64,000 bases of DNA from Botrytis cinerea B05.10. Lineage: Eukaryota > Ascomycota > Leotiomycetes > Helotiales > Sclerotiniaceae. The stretch covers positions 620,001-684,000 of the forward strand of contig NC_037325.1 in the NCBI RefSeq assembly GCF_000143535.2, in the 5' to 3' direction. A program made the translations under genes and the position numbers. The notes beneath the pieces were generated by a model that saw nothing but the letters and a program-made list of their open reading frames with translations, was not told where the DNA came from and did no database searches. Positions 28,093 through 38,651 of the stretch are shown here, one piece after another. Positions within the stretch are counted from its first letter, which is position 1; each line of letters starts with the position of its first letter.

Positions 28093-28229
28093 AGGGGAGG
28101 AATGGAATGGAATTGGATGGGATGGGATGGTACATATAGGTTTGTATAGTAATCATATGGTATCTTTTGGTATGGTTTGATATGGTTTGATATTGTATGT
28201 ATAGTAATCATATAGCTCTTTTGAGAGGT

Positions 28230-28261
28230 TATTGTATTGTATTGTATTGTATTGTATTGTA
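28230..28261. repeat. (ATTGT)n pentanucleotide repeat
   Basis: Six tandem ATTGT units, immediately upstream of other microsatellites. Confidence 0.9.
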
Positions 28262-28300
28262 TGGAGGGCTGGGGGAGGTGAGTATTAGTATTAGTATTAG

Positions 28301-28302
28301 TA

Positions 28303-28345
<43 letters not shown>

Positions 28346-28378
28346 GTGTTTGTGTATGTGTTTGTGTATGTGTATATC
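28301..28378. repeat. (TATGTG)n microsatellite
   Basis: Hexamer TATGTG repeated about twelve times with a few TTTGTG variants. Confidence 0.9.
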
Positions 28379-28579
28379 TGTGTGTATGTGTTTGTGTATA
28401 TCTCTATATGTATGTATTTCTAAACGAAAATATAAAAACAGCCCTACAAATAATACACCTCTAATAAATAATCTTGTCTGTCCAGTTGAGAGATACCAAT
28501 GGGCAAATACGCAAATGCGAGAAAGAAAATCAATAAATAAATCATAGTGTCATAATAATAAAAGTGGGATTCATATAGG

Positions 28580-28626
28580 TCTGTCTGTCGGTTTGTCGGT
28601 CGGTCGGTCTGTCTGTCTGTCTGTCT
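28580..28626. repeat. (CTGT/CGGT)n tetranucleotide repeat
   Basis: Tandem CTGT and CGGT units, imperfect in the centre. Confidence 0.85.
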
Positions 28627-28669
28627 TATATACAAGATGATGAGAATAAGAATCAGAATAAGAATAAGT

Positions 28670-28701
28670 GCGAATGCGAATGCGAATGCGAATGCGAGAT
28701 G
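28670..28701. repeat. (GCGAAT)n repeat
   Basis: About four copies of GCGAAT followed by GCGAGAT variants. Confidence 0.8.
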
Positions 28702-28789
28702 CGAGATGCGAGAGAGAAAATGATGGGAGTTCAACTGTAAGTTATTTTTATACTGATCTGTCTATCTATCTATGTAATGTATCTATATA

Positions 28790-28818
28790 TATGCGTATGC
28801 GTATGCGTATGCGTATAG
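28790..28818. repeat. (ATGCGT)n repeat
   Basis: Nearly five tandem ATGCGT units. Confidence 0.8.
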
Positions 28819-29435
28819 TTATGCGTGCGAAGGAAAAGGAAAAGTCAAAATCAAAGTTGGAATTTGATTGAAATGAGTTTTTGTTGATAAGGTTTTTTTT
28901 TTTCTTCTTTTTTTTTTTGGCTGGTGGGTGGGTGATACTGATGATTGGGATTGGGTGGCAGGGGATTGATTTTATTTTATTTTTTTATTTTATTTTATTT
29001 TATTTTATTCATTGGAGGTGAATTTATGATGAGTAGATGGATGGATTGGATGGATGGAGTAGGTTTATTATTATTATTAGTCAGGTACGTGTTTACTTGC
29101 TTGGATGGGTGTTGGGGGTGTTTTTGGAGGATTGTGATTGGTTGGTTCGGGTTTTGGATTTTGGGTTTTGGGTTTGAATATCCCAATGATTATTGAATCA
29201 TGTGCTTACATTATATAACGTTATGTGTGCGCAGTATGTGTGCACCGTTTGTATGGACTGTGCCTCCTTCTGTGTACGTACTGTACTACCTACATCGCAT
29301 CGCTTCGCATCGCATCCACATGACAAATGACAAGAGGAAGTATTTGGGATGGTTGTTTGTGATTGGTTGAGAGGGAAGGGAGAAGAAAATGTGCGGAAAT
29401 GATTGGGTGGTAATTACCGAGGTGGTGTTTTTGGT

Positions 29436-29552
29436 GGTCACTCGTAAATCATTCATAATATATTATAGGTCACTCGTAAATCATTCATCATATTTTATAG
29501 GTCACTCGTAAATCATTCATCATATTTTATAGGTCGCTCATAATCATTCATA
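29436..29552. repeat. 32-bp tandem minisatellite, about 3.6 copies
   Basis: Units begin with GGTCACTCGTAAATCATTCA at 29436, 29468 and 29500, with a diverged copy at 29532. The exact 32-base period and AT-rich spacer between cores indicate tandem duplication. Confidence 0.9.
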
Positions 29553-29587
29553 CGATAGGTGAGACGCAGGTACTAGGTAGGTAGGTT

Positions 29588-29800
29588 TATGATTTATGAT
29601 TTTATGATTTTATGATTTTATGATTTTATGATTTTATGATTTTATGATTTTATGATTTTATGATTTTATGATTTTATGATTTTATGATTTTATGATTTTA
29701 TGATTTTATGATTTTATGATTTTATGATTTTATGATTTTATGATTTTATGATTTTATGATTTTATGATTTTATGATTTTATGATTTTATGATTTTATGAT
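29588..29800. repeat. (ATGATTTT)n 8-bp satellite, about 26 copies
   Basis: An almost perfect 8-base unit over about 210 bases, with imperfect edge copies at the left and an abrupt end at 29800. No substitutions are visible in the core, so it is young or actively homogenised. Confidence 0.95.
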
Positions 29801-30416
29801 CATTCTCAGGCAAATTCCCCTTTTGTCGGGGTTTCGGGCCTTGTCTCATCAATTGGCCGCGTCAGTTGCAAGAGGCTAGAGAGGCTAGAGAGGCTAGAGA
29901 CCGCTAGTGGAGACTTTAGATTCTGGGGCTATGCAGATGGGGGGGGAGAATGGGAGAGAATGGGAGAAGGGATAGGAGAGATTGACTGGGACCAAGACCA
30001 GGACCAGGACCAAGGACCCTGATGGAAGTGAAGGTGAAGGTGAAGACTGAACACTGAACACTGAAGACTAAAAATTATAATTATAATTATAATTACAATT
30101 ACAATCACAATTACAACAATAATAGTAATAATAACAGATGATTTTTATTAATCTCATTCTCAATTTCCATCTCATCCTCACACCTGCTCATCCTCTCACA
30201 ACCTCATCCTCATCCTCACCCTCACCCTCATCTTCACACTCACACACACACACACAATCAATCCATCACATAGTTTCACCATTTGTTGTCCCCTTGGGTT
30301 TATGCATTTTTAATTGTGAATACCTACCGTGTCAATCAATTGATTCACTTCACCGTTGCATTGTCACATATTACTTTCTTTTCTCTTCTCTTCTATTCAA
30401 TCCTTACCATCTTTCT

Positions 30417-30475
30417 TCTCCTTCTTCTTCTTCTTCTTCTTCTTCTTCTTCTTCTTCTTCTTCTTCTTCTTCTCC
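30417..30475. repeat. (CTT)n trinucleotide repeat
   Basis: About 19 tandem CTT units in a pyrimidine-rich tract 270 bases before the GT69 start. It probably lies in promoter or leader. Confidence 0.9.
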
Positions 30476-30742
30476 TTCTACCTCTACTTCTATTTCTACG
30501 TCGACCAAGACTTTCCGGCATCACATGGCAGTTCTTCCGCCCTTTCTCATATCATCATAAATATATTTGTTGGGAGTGGGAGTGCGACGACGACGACGAC
30601 GACGACGAAGGAAAAGAACTTCAATCAATTACACAAAGAGCAAACACACCCATACCACCAACACGGATCCGAATTTAATAATACCCACGCTTGTCAGATG
30701 AAGGACAACTTGTATTAGGACTCGGAAAAAGCAAATCTCATC

Positions 30743-32566
30743 ATGGGAATCAAAAACCAACTCTACAAGATGTCGCGATCATCATCCCCTCGATACGCTC
30801 CTCTCCCTCGCAATTCCCTCGATGCCAACGACTATACCTACGAATACAAAGATACATCTGTTTCCTCGCGGCGCATCGCATCCAAACTCCTTCGAGCCTG
30901 TCGGAGAATCTGCAAACCAACATACATCTTCCTCTTCTTCATCCTATTTATATGCTGGCAGGTGGTCTTCAACGCCAGCTACACCAATCCTCCCAAATTC
31001 TCAATCCCTAGCGACGAAAAGGTCTTCATCGCAGCGAATATTGTGGACCCGAAAATGATAGATGGGCTGTGGGGTGATAATTTGGTCGCGCTGGTGGATG
31101 CGATTGGAAAGGAGAGGGTTTACGTGAGTGTTTATGGAGGTCCTAAAGATTCGTTGATGAGATTGAGCGCGAGATTACCCGGCGTGCAGAAGAGAATTGT
31201 GGCAGAGTCAGATGATGTTATTGATCTTTCCACGTTACATCGCATTACTTTGCCGAGTGGCGTGACGAGAGTGAAGAGAATTGAATATTTGGCGGATGTG
31301 AGGAACAAGGCTTTGGACCCCATGACATCGGGAGAGGTGACGGAGAAGTATGAGAGAGTGCTCTTCTTGAATGATGTTATCTTTGACGTGGAGGGTGCCA
31401 TGAGATTATTGTGGGGGACGAATGTCAATGAAGAGGGAAAGGCCGAGTACAAGGCCGTTTGTGGTGCGGATTTTATTACGAGCTGGAAATACTATGATAC
31501 CTATGCTACAAGGGATACGGAGGGCTATAGTATCGGCGTACCAATCTTTCCGTGGTTTGGAGGAAGAGGAGATAGCACGAGTCGAAAGGATGTTTTGGCT
31601 GGAAAGGATGCGGTCAGGGTTAAGAGTTGTTGGGGGGGTATTGTGGCGTTCGATGGGAGATTTTTCCAAAAGGAAATCGCCAAGTCGACGACTTCGAGTT
31701 CGAAAGAGAGAGAAGCCCAAAACTCGGATCATGTCTACGAGCGTTCTTCCTCGCTCGCAGAACTTCCACTCAAATTTCGATCCGAACCAGAATCTTTCTG
31801 GGATTCGTCCGAGTGTTGTCTCATTCACGCTGATATCCTCGCGACACCCGATTTCTCAGATTACACTACCAATACCAATGAAGCGTGGGGCGAAGGAATT
31901 TTCATGAATCCTTTTGTAAGGGTGACATATGATGCGAAATCATTCCACTACATTAAGTATGCGAAGAGATTTGAGAGATTATTTACACCATGGCAAGCGA
32001 TCATCAACCATTTTGCCCATCTTCCTCGATACAATGATAGGAGGATGGAAAATGAGGGAGACATTGTGGAGGATCGATTGTGGATTCCTAATTCGTTCAC
32101 CCCTGAACAGGAGCAAGCTATGATTGATTTACAAAAGAATTTTGGTGGAAAATATGGAAACGCTTCTGATTCTATGGAAAAGAAGAAGCACGGAAAGAGA
32201 GATGTAGGTGATGAGGATTCGACCTGGCAAGGGTTTGATTCTATTCCAGCATCATCTTCATCATCGTACTTCTCTGCAATAGTTGGAGGTCTTAAACCCC
32301 GTGCCAAGACGTCTCCACCACCATCGAGAATCATGCATGCGAAACGACAGATTACACAAAGTGATAATGCGTTAGCAAAACCAAAAGGTTACTGGGAGAG
32401 AGAGGGTCGTTACGTGGATTATGAGAGAGTAGCCCGAAAGGGAGGATACTGTGGAGTAAGACAATTAACGATTTTGAGAGAGGGAGTTATTGGAATTGGA
32501 GAAAAAGGATGGGTAAATCTCAGAGGGGAAGTACCGCCTAGGGAAGCTAATGCGACGAGGGTATAA
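30743..32566 (+). CDS. GT69 alpha-1,3-mannosyltransferase, Cap59/Cmt1 family
   Basis: Single exon, 607 residues. A second Met at residue 10 is an equally plausible start. A type II layout is visible: a short basic cytosolic tail, one TM segment at about 60-76 (YIFLFFILFICWQVVF), then a lumenal domain. The CAP59-type core is recognisable as FIAANIVDPKMIDG, YVSVYGGPKDS, then YERVLFLNDVIFD (a metal/nucleotide-sugar type acidic motif), SCWGGIVAFD and FRSEPESFWDSSECCLIHADI. Cryptococcal relatives act in capsule or glycan mannosylation in the Golgi; Pezizomycotina have several of unknown substrate. A Lys/Ser-rich insertion lies at about 475-540. No intron is needed. Confidence 0.88.
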   Translation: MGIKNQLYKMSRSSSPRYAPLPRNSLDANDYTYEYKDTSVSSRRIASKLLRACRRICKPTYIFLFFILFICWQVVFNASYTNPPKFSIPSDEKVFIAANIVDPKMIDGLWGDNLVALVDAIGKERVYVSVYGGPKDSLMRLSARLPGVQKRIVAESDDVIDLSTLHRITLPSGVTRVKRIEYLADVRNKALDPMTSGEVTEKYERVLFLNDVIFDVEGAMRLLWGTNVNEEGKAEYKAVCGADFITSWKYYDTYATRDTEGYSIGVPIFPWFGGRGDSTSRKDVLAGKDAVRVKSCWGGIVAFDGRFFQKEIAKSTTSSSKEREAQNSDHVYERSSSLAELPLKFRSEPESFWDSSECCLIHADILATPDFSDYTTNTNEAWGEGIFMNPFVRVTYDAKSFHYIKYAKRFERLFTPWQAIINHFAHLPRYNDRRMENEGDIVEDRLWIPNSFTPEQEQAMIDLQKNFGGKYGNASDSMEKKKHGKRDVGDEDSTWQGFDSIPASSSSSYFSAIVGGLKPRAKTSPPPSRIMHAKRQITQSDNALAKPKGYWEREGRYVDYERVARKGGYCGVRQLTILREGVIGIGEKGWVNLRGEVPPREANATRV

Positions 32567-33149
32567 ATTTATGCCATCAGTTTGTTTGTGTGGGTGGATG
32601 GAAGAAAGAAAGGAGGAATTTCGATTGATTGATTGATGAGTTGAAGATAAACCATTTTGTTTTTTTTTGGCGAATAAACCGCATGCGATATGTATTGGGA
32701 TATAAAAATAGATCGATCGGCTTTGACCCCTTTGACGAATAGCTAGTCGGGGAATGATAGGAGTAGGGCGTTGAAGAGTTTTCTTCTTCTTTTTTTCTTC
32801 TGGTGGATGAATGGATGGATATGGGATATATCTATTACCTATCTATATATATAAGCGATAGGGTTTCTTTGTGGATAGCACATTCTATCTTGATTATTTA
32901 GGGATGGATGGATAAGGAAATTATACTCTTTTAATATTCTGAATTGTGTTTTGGGGGGTGGTTTTTGATGTGATGTGATGTTGTGAAGTGATGTTGTGAA
33001 GTGAATGTGAAATTGAAGGAGAGGAGAGAGGAGAGAGGAGAGAAAAGAAGAGAGATAGAGATTGATATTAAGTGAGACTTATTAGCTAGGTAGTTTTTGG
33101 AATGGAATGTTGAGGGTGTGGATGTGGATGTGGATGGGGAAAGGAGAGG

Positions 33150-33230
33150 TAGGAAAGGAGAGAGGGGAGAGAGGGGAGAGAGGGGAGAGAGGGGAGAGAG
33201 GAGAGAGAGGGGAGAGAGGAGAGGAAGGGA
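33150..33230. repeat. Purine-only GAGAGGGGA-type tandem array
   Basis: Imperfect units of about 9-10 bases made only of G and A on the plus strand. Such homopurine tracts can form triplex DNA. Confidence 0.8.
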
Positions 33231-33381
33231 GAAAAAGAGAGGGGTTAGGATTGGAAAGGAAGTCTAGATTTTAGGTAGGTAGAGAGTTAGTTAATGAAAG
33301 GATAGGATTAGAGTTAATAAATAAATAGATAAATAGATAAATAAACATCGGAAAGGGATATATTTTTTGAGATTATATACA

Positions 33382-33405
33382 TGTGTGTGTGTGTGTGTGT
33401 GTGTA
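33382..33405. repeat. (GT)n microsatellite
   Basis: Twelve GT units. Confidence 0.9.
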
Positions 33406-33950
33406 TTGAAACAAATGTACTATTCATTGTTCTACGATTCTGACGTTCTCATCCACTTAAAGCCTTCCCGCATAAGAACGAACAAATATTACCTTTCTTG
33501 TTTTCACATCTCCTACTTCCTATCACTTCTTCGAATCAAATCACAGCCTTACATAATAATCTCTTATCATCATCATCATCATCATCATGATCGTCATGAT
33601 GAGGTGTGTAGGAGATTGGTTTCATTCCATTCCATTCCATTCGACGATTCGATGCAACCAACAGGGGGTAAGTGTGAAGAGAATATCACGTGCCTCCCGC
33701 CAAAAGCACGTCAAGACTTCGCAGCATCACGTCAATATTCGAGCCATACATTCTGCGCGCATACACCCCCGCTCACTCTGGACCGGGGAGGTTGGGAGGG
33801 ATGCACGGGTTTTAGTGCGGTGGGTTTGAGGATGGGTGGACGTACGTACTGCGATTTTTTTCTGGAGTTGGAGTGGGAGTTTGAGTGGGTGGTTAGATGG
33901 GAGATGGGAGGGAGAGGGGTTTGGGTGTGGTGAGGGTCTGAGATAGGCGG

Positions 33951-33980
33951 ATGGGATGGGATGGGATGGGATGGGATGGT
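33951..33980. repeat. (ATGGG)n pentanucleotide repeat
   Basis: About six tandem ATGGG units. The G-triplet spacing resembles G-quadruplex-forming sequence. Confidence 0.8.
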
Positions 33981-34280
33981 CGGGATGAGCGTGCATCTGT
34001 ATAGATGGATTTATGTGTATATCATGCAAGTGCATGCATGCATGCTTGTTACATTTTCGGAAAGGAAAAATGGGGAGATGGTATTTTTTGGGGGGGGGAT
34101 GGTTGTATATATATTGGGGTAGTGTATGTGTATTGGAGGATGTTTTTTCTGCTTTGCTCCCTCTTTTTCTTCAGCGGTTTGAGACTTGGTGTGTGAAATT
34201 GTGCTTTTTCTGTAATTTGGAGAAGAATTGGAGGATAGCAAGCAAGCAAGAAAGCAAGAAAGCAAGGAGAATTGAACAGA

Positions 34281-36144
34281 ATGGGCGCTCAAGAGACATG
34301 TGATGGGCCGTTCAAAGCAGCTGGTGATGAAGAAGTTGCAGCTATCAGTGTGGAAGAGAATATACAGCCTGATTGGACGCAGGAGGAAGAACGATTGGCC
34401 AAGAGAAAGTGAGTGATATCTTCCCTATACGAACGTCGAGCGCTGTGTTTTTGGATATACTTTCTGAGGACTGACAATGGTTCCAGAATCGATTTTATTC
34501 TTCTCCCGATTCTTGGACTTGCGTTTTTTGCTCTGCAGCTGGATAGAGGAAATATTGCAAATGCGTTGACGAGTACTATCACGACGGATTTGGGCGTGAC
34601 GACGAATCAGATTAATGCGGGATCGAGTATTTTATCGGCGGGAATCGTAGTGTTGGAGATTCCTAGTAATGTTCTATTGCAAAAGGTATTTTGATTTTCG
34701 TGGAGGATCTACTCGCTTCCATTCTCAAGAAGACATGTAACTAAGATATCGTTAGATCGGACCACAGAAGTGGTTAGCAGGTCAAATTATAGCTTGGGGA
34801 TTGGTGGCTACTTTTCAAAACTTCATCACGAATTACTCGGGATATATCGTCACTCGTCTCTTGCTAGGACTGTGCGAAGCAGGATTTATTCCCGGGGCTC
34901 TCTATACCATGTCTCTTTGGTATAAGAAATCCGAATCGAGTTTGAGGATATCGATTTTCTTCTTGGGGAATCTGTTGGCTTCGGCAACGACTTCTCTTAT
35001 TGGAGCGGGGATCTTGTCAATGTCGGGGAGATATGGTATTGCGGGGTGGAGATGGCTATTTATCAGTAAGTTTATGTCTTTTGAGTTTGATCTTTAGCTT
35101 GCTATGCGGTATATTGACTTGCTGTCGCATCATAGTTGAAGGATTGATAACTATCGGAATCGGTTTCATCTTCATTCTCTTCCTCCCTCCCAGCGTCTCA
35201 AACGGCTCTCCACTGATCAGCGGTGGTAAATGGAGTTATTTCACTCCCCGGGAACAATACATTCTAGTGCGACGAATTCTCCTCGATGATCCTGCCAAAA
35301 CTACAGGACAGCTCCGGATCTCCGGAAAAGAAGTCCTGAGAACGATTAGAAAACCAAGAATATTGGTTCACAACCTCATCACGTTAACATCTACAATCTC
35401 TGTTAGCGCGGTACAAGGCTATGGACCTTCGATCATTAAGAGTCTAGGTTTCAAAACGGTACGAGCAAATGCTATGGCATCGGTTGGGAATTTTATCGCG
35501 GCATTTGTGGTAGTGATTCTTGGATTCGTTGCGTTGGTATTCCCTTTTCAGCCATGTAGAATCTCAAACTAACCGTCTCAATTCAGAGATAAAACAGGAC
35601 GTCGTGGCCCTGCAGTCGTTTTCGGCGCTACTTGGTGCGTGATCGCCTATGCTTGCTTACGCATTTCCATTGGAGAAAGTAAATGGCATCGCTATGCTGC
35701 AGTGGTTTTCTCCATGGCTACAAATTCTAACGTCCAGTTAGTTGTCCCCTGCATTCACTATCCCTTGGCTCAAATTCAACTAAACATACCTAACCTTCTT
35801 CTAGCATCCTCAACGTCTCCTGGCTCTCCATCAACTGCAAATCTCCTCAGGAACGTAGTATAGCCATGGCGATGATTATCATGGCCGCTAACTCAGCGGC
35901 TATTGCAGGATCGCAAGTCTTTCGCACTGCGGATGCCCCGCTGTATACGCATGCCTTTACGGCTATGTATATACTTGCCGCGGCGACATTTGCCATTGTG
36001 GTGGGCTTGATGGTGTGGTATATTTTTGCGAATAGGAGGTTAGGAAAGAAACCGGAGGTGGTGCAAGGAGGATTGAAGATGGAGGGGGAGAGTGGAGAGG
36101 AGGGAAGTTTGGAGGTGGTGAAGAAATGGTGGTGGACTTGGTGA
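34281..36144 (+). CDS. MFS transporter, anion:cation symporter (Dal5/allantoate permease-like) family
   Basis: Six exons: 34281-34408, 34487-34685, 34756-35065, 35136-35532, 35587-35736, 35805-36144, giving 507 residues. All joins keep frame. The exon 4 donor is a weak GTTGGT, but it restores the loop motif ADKTGRRG. The N-terminal cytosolic tail runs into KIDFILLPILGLAFFALQLDRGNIANA, the TM1 region with the DRGNI motif typical of the ACS family. About twelve TM segments follow, including GLCEAGFIPGALYTMSLWY (the TM4 region) and a C-terminal pair in exon 6. Family members import allantoate, nicotinate, pantothenate or similar organic anions with protons at the plasma membrane. The substrate cannot be told from sequence. 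An SDR gene follows in the same direction. Confidence 0.88.
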
Positions 36145-36796
36145 GGTCGGATGAGTTGAATAGATAAAATGGAGATTGGGTTATTGTTTTTGTAGTAATG
36201 TATTCTGGGATAGTAAAGATGATATTGGATTAATGAATAACAATACGAGTTGCTGACTTGCTGTCTCGATATATATCCCTCGAGAGACTCTGTTTCAAGA
36301 CTCGTGATTCGAAGTCTACACAATTCCGCCTTCTGCAAATATCAAGCATATAGGAGAAGAGGGAGGATAAAAAAAAGGAAAACTCAGGTTTAAAGACATT
36401 AGAAGAGTAGGGGAGAGGGAACATTGGTGAAATGAAGTACGAGGTAACATTGTGGGCTGTTCTTGTAACCCACCACTTGTGATAACGCTGGAGTTTAAGT
36501 ACGCATGTTATATTTGACACACAGAAAATTGATGGTGAAAAGCTTGATTTCATGGTGCTTCTACTCATAGTATTGAGTCCTCGAAGAATTCTTCTCCTCT
36601 TGTCCGAGAAGCTTATGGTGTAGATACAAGACAAGACAAGATCCCATATCAATTACCCCACCTCGGGATCGACATGTATCTACACAAAGCGAAGCGACAA
36701 GACAAGTCACAAACCACACGAAGGGGGGAAAGAAACACACATACAGAAACAGATCTTTCGCATCTTCCATACTCTCTCAACTTTAACCAAAAAAAA
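36145..36796. other. Intergenic region between MFS and SDR genes
   Basis: 652 bases with MFS terminator and SDR promoter functions expected. It ends in an A-rich leader (eight A) directly before the SDR ATG. No other gene seen. Confidence 0.5.
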
Positions 36797-37561
36797 ATGC
36801 CCTCCTCATTCCTAAACAAAACCATCATCATCACCGGCGCCGGAAGCGGCATCGGTCGAGCCACCGCCATCAAACTCGCTTCTCTGGGCGCCTCTCTCCA
36901 TCTCTCCGACATCAACCCCGACTCGGTCTCCAAAACCCGAGAACTCTGTCCGCACCTGGAATCACCGTCTGTCCAGAAATTCTACGCCCGCTCTCTCGAC
37001 GTCAGTGACTCCCAAGCATGTAATACGTATATCCACGATCTGGTCCGCGGCGAACACAGCACGATCGATCACGTGTTTAACTGCGCGGGGATTAACCCTA
37101 CTGCGATCCCGATTCAGGATGTCTCGGATGAGTATTGGGATCGTCTGATGAATGTGAATCTGAAAGGGACGTTTAATATCACGCGCGCGGTGGCGCCGCA
37201 TCTCGCCTCCGGCTCGTCGTTTGTGAATGTCTCGTCGGTGTGTGGCGTGGTTCCCGTGTTGCAGTTTTCGGTCTACTGCGCGACGAAGTATGCGGTGGTG
37301 GGCTTCTCGAAATGCATGGCGTTGGAGTTGGGTCCGAGGGGGATCAGAACGAATGTGGTGGCGCCTGGGTATATTGATACGCCGACTAATGTGTCGGTGC
37401 TGGCGGGTGAGGAGGAGGTGAGGAAGATGGAGGGCATGGTGGCGAGTGCGAGGTTTGGATTACCGGAGGAGGTGGCGGATGTGGTGGTCTTTTTGATGAG
37501 TGAGGAGGCGAGGTATGTTAATGGGAGTGTGGTGGAGGTTAATGGGGGGATGGCTCATTGA
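36797..37561 (+). CDS. Classical short-chain dehydrogenase/reductase (FabG-like)
   Basis: Single exon of 254 residues, the usual size of a classical SDR. Motifs are the nucleotide-binding TGAGSGIG (13-20), acidic LSDIN (37-41, favouring NAD(H)), NCAG (95-98), the catalytic Ser near 146-147, and YCATK with catalytic Tyr160 and Lys164. The PG-type motif is VVAPGYIDTP. The ATG follows an A-rich leader, and an upstream in-frame extension lacks SDR features. Substrate unknown; fold and cofactor are secure. The coding region is clearly richer in G and C than its neighbours, with many third-position G/C codons. It sits downstream of an MFS transporter, which may hint at a catabolic pair, but that is inference. 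Confidence 0.9.
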   Translation: MPSSFLNKTIIITGAGSGIGRATAIKLASLGASLHLSDINPDSVSKTRELCPHLESPSVQKFYARSLDVSDSQACNTYIHDLVRGEHSTIDHVFNCAGINPTAIPIQDVSDEYWDRLMNVNLKGTFNITRAVAPHLASGSSFVNVSSVCGVVPVLQFSVYCATKYAVVGFSKCMALELGPRGIRTNVVAPGYIDTPTNVSVLAGEEEVRKMEGMVASARFGLPEEVADVVVFLMSEEARYVNGSVVEVNGGMAH

Positions 37562-38566
37562 GGGGACTGTGGGAGTGTGAAGAGAGGTGTGTGGGCTTTG
37601 CTTGGGATAGTGAATGGGATTGCATTGCATTGCATTGTAACGCGTGATCACTAGTTCCTAGTGAGCCTTAGAGAAGATCTCGAACATAGGTATTATCTCG
37701 AGAAGATACTGCTAGGAATGATTACCAGAGGTGAGACCATACCCATACCTTGGTTGAAGACTCACCAAGGGTACTGTTGTGGGGAAATCGAAAGCTTGCA
37801 AGAAATAACACAGTGTGGGATGTTGAAGCAATCTCCATCGTTAAAAGGTTGTCGATTCGTAAGTTCGAATAGGGGTTCAGGTTGTCCGGATACTCTCGGT
37901 GTATGTAGTATTGGATAACCGTCTGAAGATTTGGGATACTATAATATGGAATCTCACTATTTTTGAAATCGAGACATAGATAAGCAGCTCCCAGAATCGG
38001 ATGAGACTGCATGATGTTTATTATGCCCTCATATTTCAAAAGACTTGCGCTAGAAAATGTATGGTCAGATACCGCTAGTAACATAACATATTTTAATTAC
38101 TTAGAACGAAGATTGCTGGGAGTATCAGATGATAGATTTACTGTTGGAGCCCTAGATCTTGGAGGAGTTTGGCTAATCCAGGCAAGATTTTTGGATACAA
38201 AGGGGTCCATTAGCAAAGCAGATCTGGGATATGAAAATATACAATCTGGTCTATAGACAAGACATTGCTGGAAGTTCAAGTCTTTACACAGCAGATGTTA
38301 CAGGGAATTTAGAGCTATTCGGCCTAGATGAAAGGTTAATTTATATGCTCGACTGCTGTCCCGTCTTACTCCACATCCCATACCGTGTGGATCCGTTGTC
38401 TTTGAGATATGTATCCGCCCGTTCGTCACACCACCCAATCAGCAACTGCCATTTGATCCACTTAGCAGAATTTTCATCTGACACACAACATACCAATATG
38501 TTACTAAAAAAAGCACAATCCGCATCAAACATAGCAAACATCTAAGTTTCTAAGCTTGAGCATCAA
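37562..38566. other. Intergenic, no supported gene
   Basis: One kilobase of AT-rich DNA. Short minus-strand frames near 37722-38279 look faintly protein-like but have no recognisable domain or clean splice pattern. Confidence 0.45.
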
Positions 38567-38638
38567 GCTTCTGTGGTCCAATGGTTAGGATTCCACCCTT
38601 CCAAGGTGGAGGTTCGTGTTCGATTCACGACAGTTGCA
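38567..38638 (+). tRNA. tRNA-Gly(UCC), possibly a pseudogene
   Basis: A 72-base cloverleaf with no intron. The anticodon arm has stem CCACC/GGTGG and loop CTTCCAA, giving anticodon UCC for glycine. The T arm is TCGTG/CACGA with loop TTCGATT, and the D stem is GTCC/GGAT. Internal A box (TGGTCCAATGG) and B box (GTTCGATTC) are present, and a T5 run follows at 38647. The acceptor stem GCTTCTG/CAGTTGC has two adjacent U-U mismatches at pairs 3 and 4, so it may be a degenerate copy or an edited tRNA. Confidence 0.82.
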
Positions 38639-38646
38639 AAATTAAC

Positions 38647-38651
38647 TTTTT
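38647..38651 (+). terminator. RNA polymerase III T5 terminator
   Basis: Five T residues, nine bases after the tRNA discriminator base, in the expected position. Confidence 0.6.

Larger units (their letters stand above)
26647..30742. other. 4.1 kb repeat-rich gap before the GT69 gene
   Basis: No gene is supported. The interval is a patchwork of microsatellites and minisatellites listed separately. The plus strand is G/T/purine-rich from about 26900 to 29400, with several G runs of 9-12. Long open frames here encode only two- or three-residue periodic peptides and are artefacts. Confidence 0.7.
32567..34280. other. Repeat-rich intergenic region between GT69 and MFS genes
   Basis: 1.7 kb without a supported gene. 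It includes a purine-rich GAGAGGGGA array (33150-33230), a GT microsatellite (33382-33405), a CAT/ATC run (33566-33592) and GGGAT repeats (33951-33979). Frames across these tracts are artefacts. Confidence 0.65.

Noticed and set aside
27854..28211. Long frames on both strands giving Val- or Tyr-His-rich peptides
   Set aside because: They are translations of the GGTAGT and related microsatellites, open only because the repeats lack stops.
30283..30718. Three overlapping frames of 120-140 codons before the GT69 gene
   Set aside because: They run through the CTT repeat (poly-Leu, poly-Phe, poly-Ser in the three frames) and have no domain; the region is leader or promoter.
37722..38279. Two adjacent minus-strand frames with protein-like composition
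   Set aside because: Joining them would need an intron of only about 24 nt; no family recognised.
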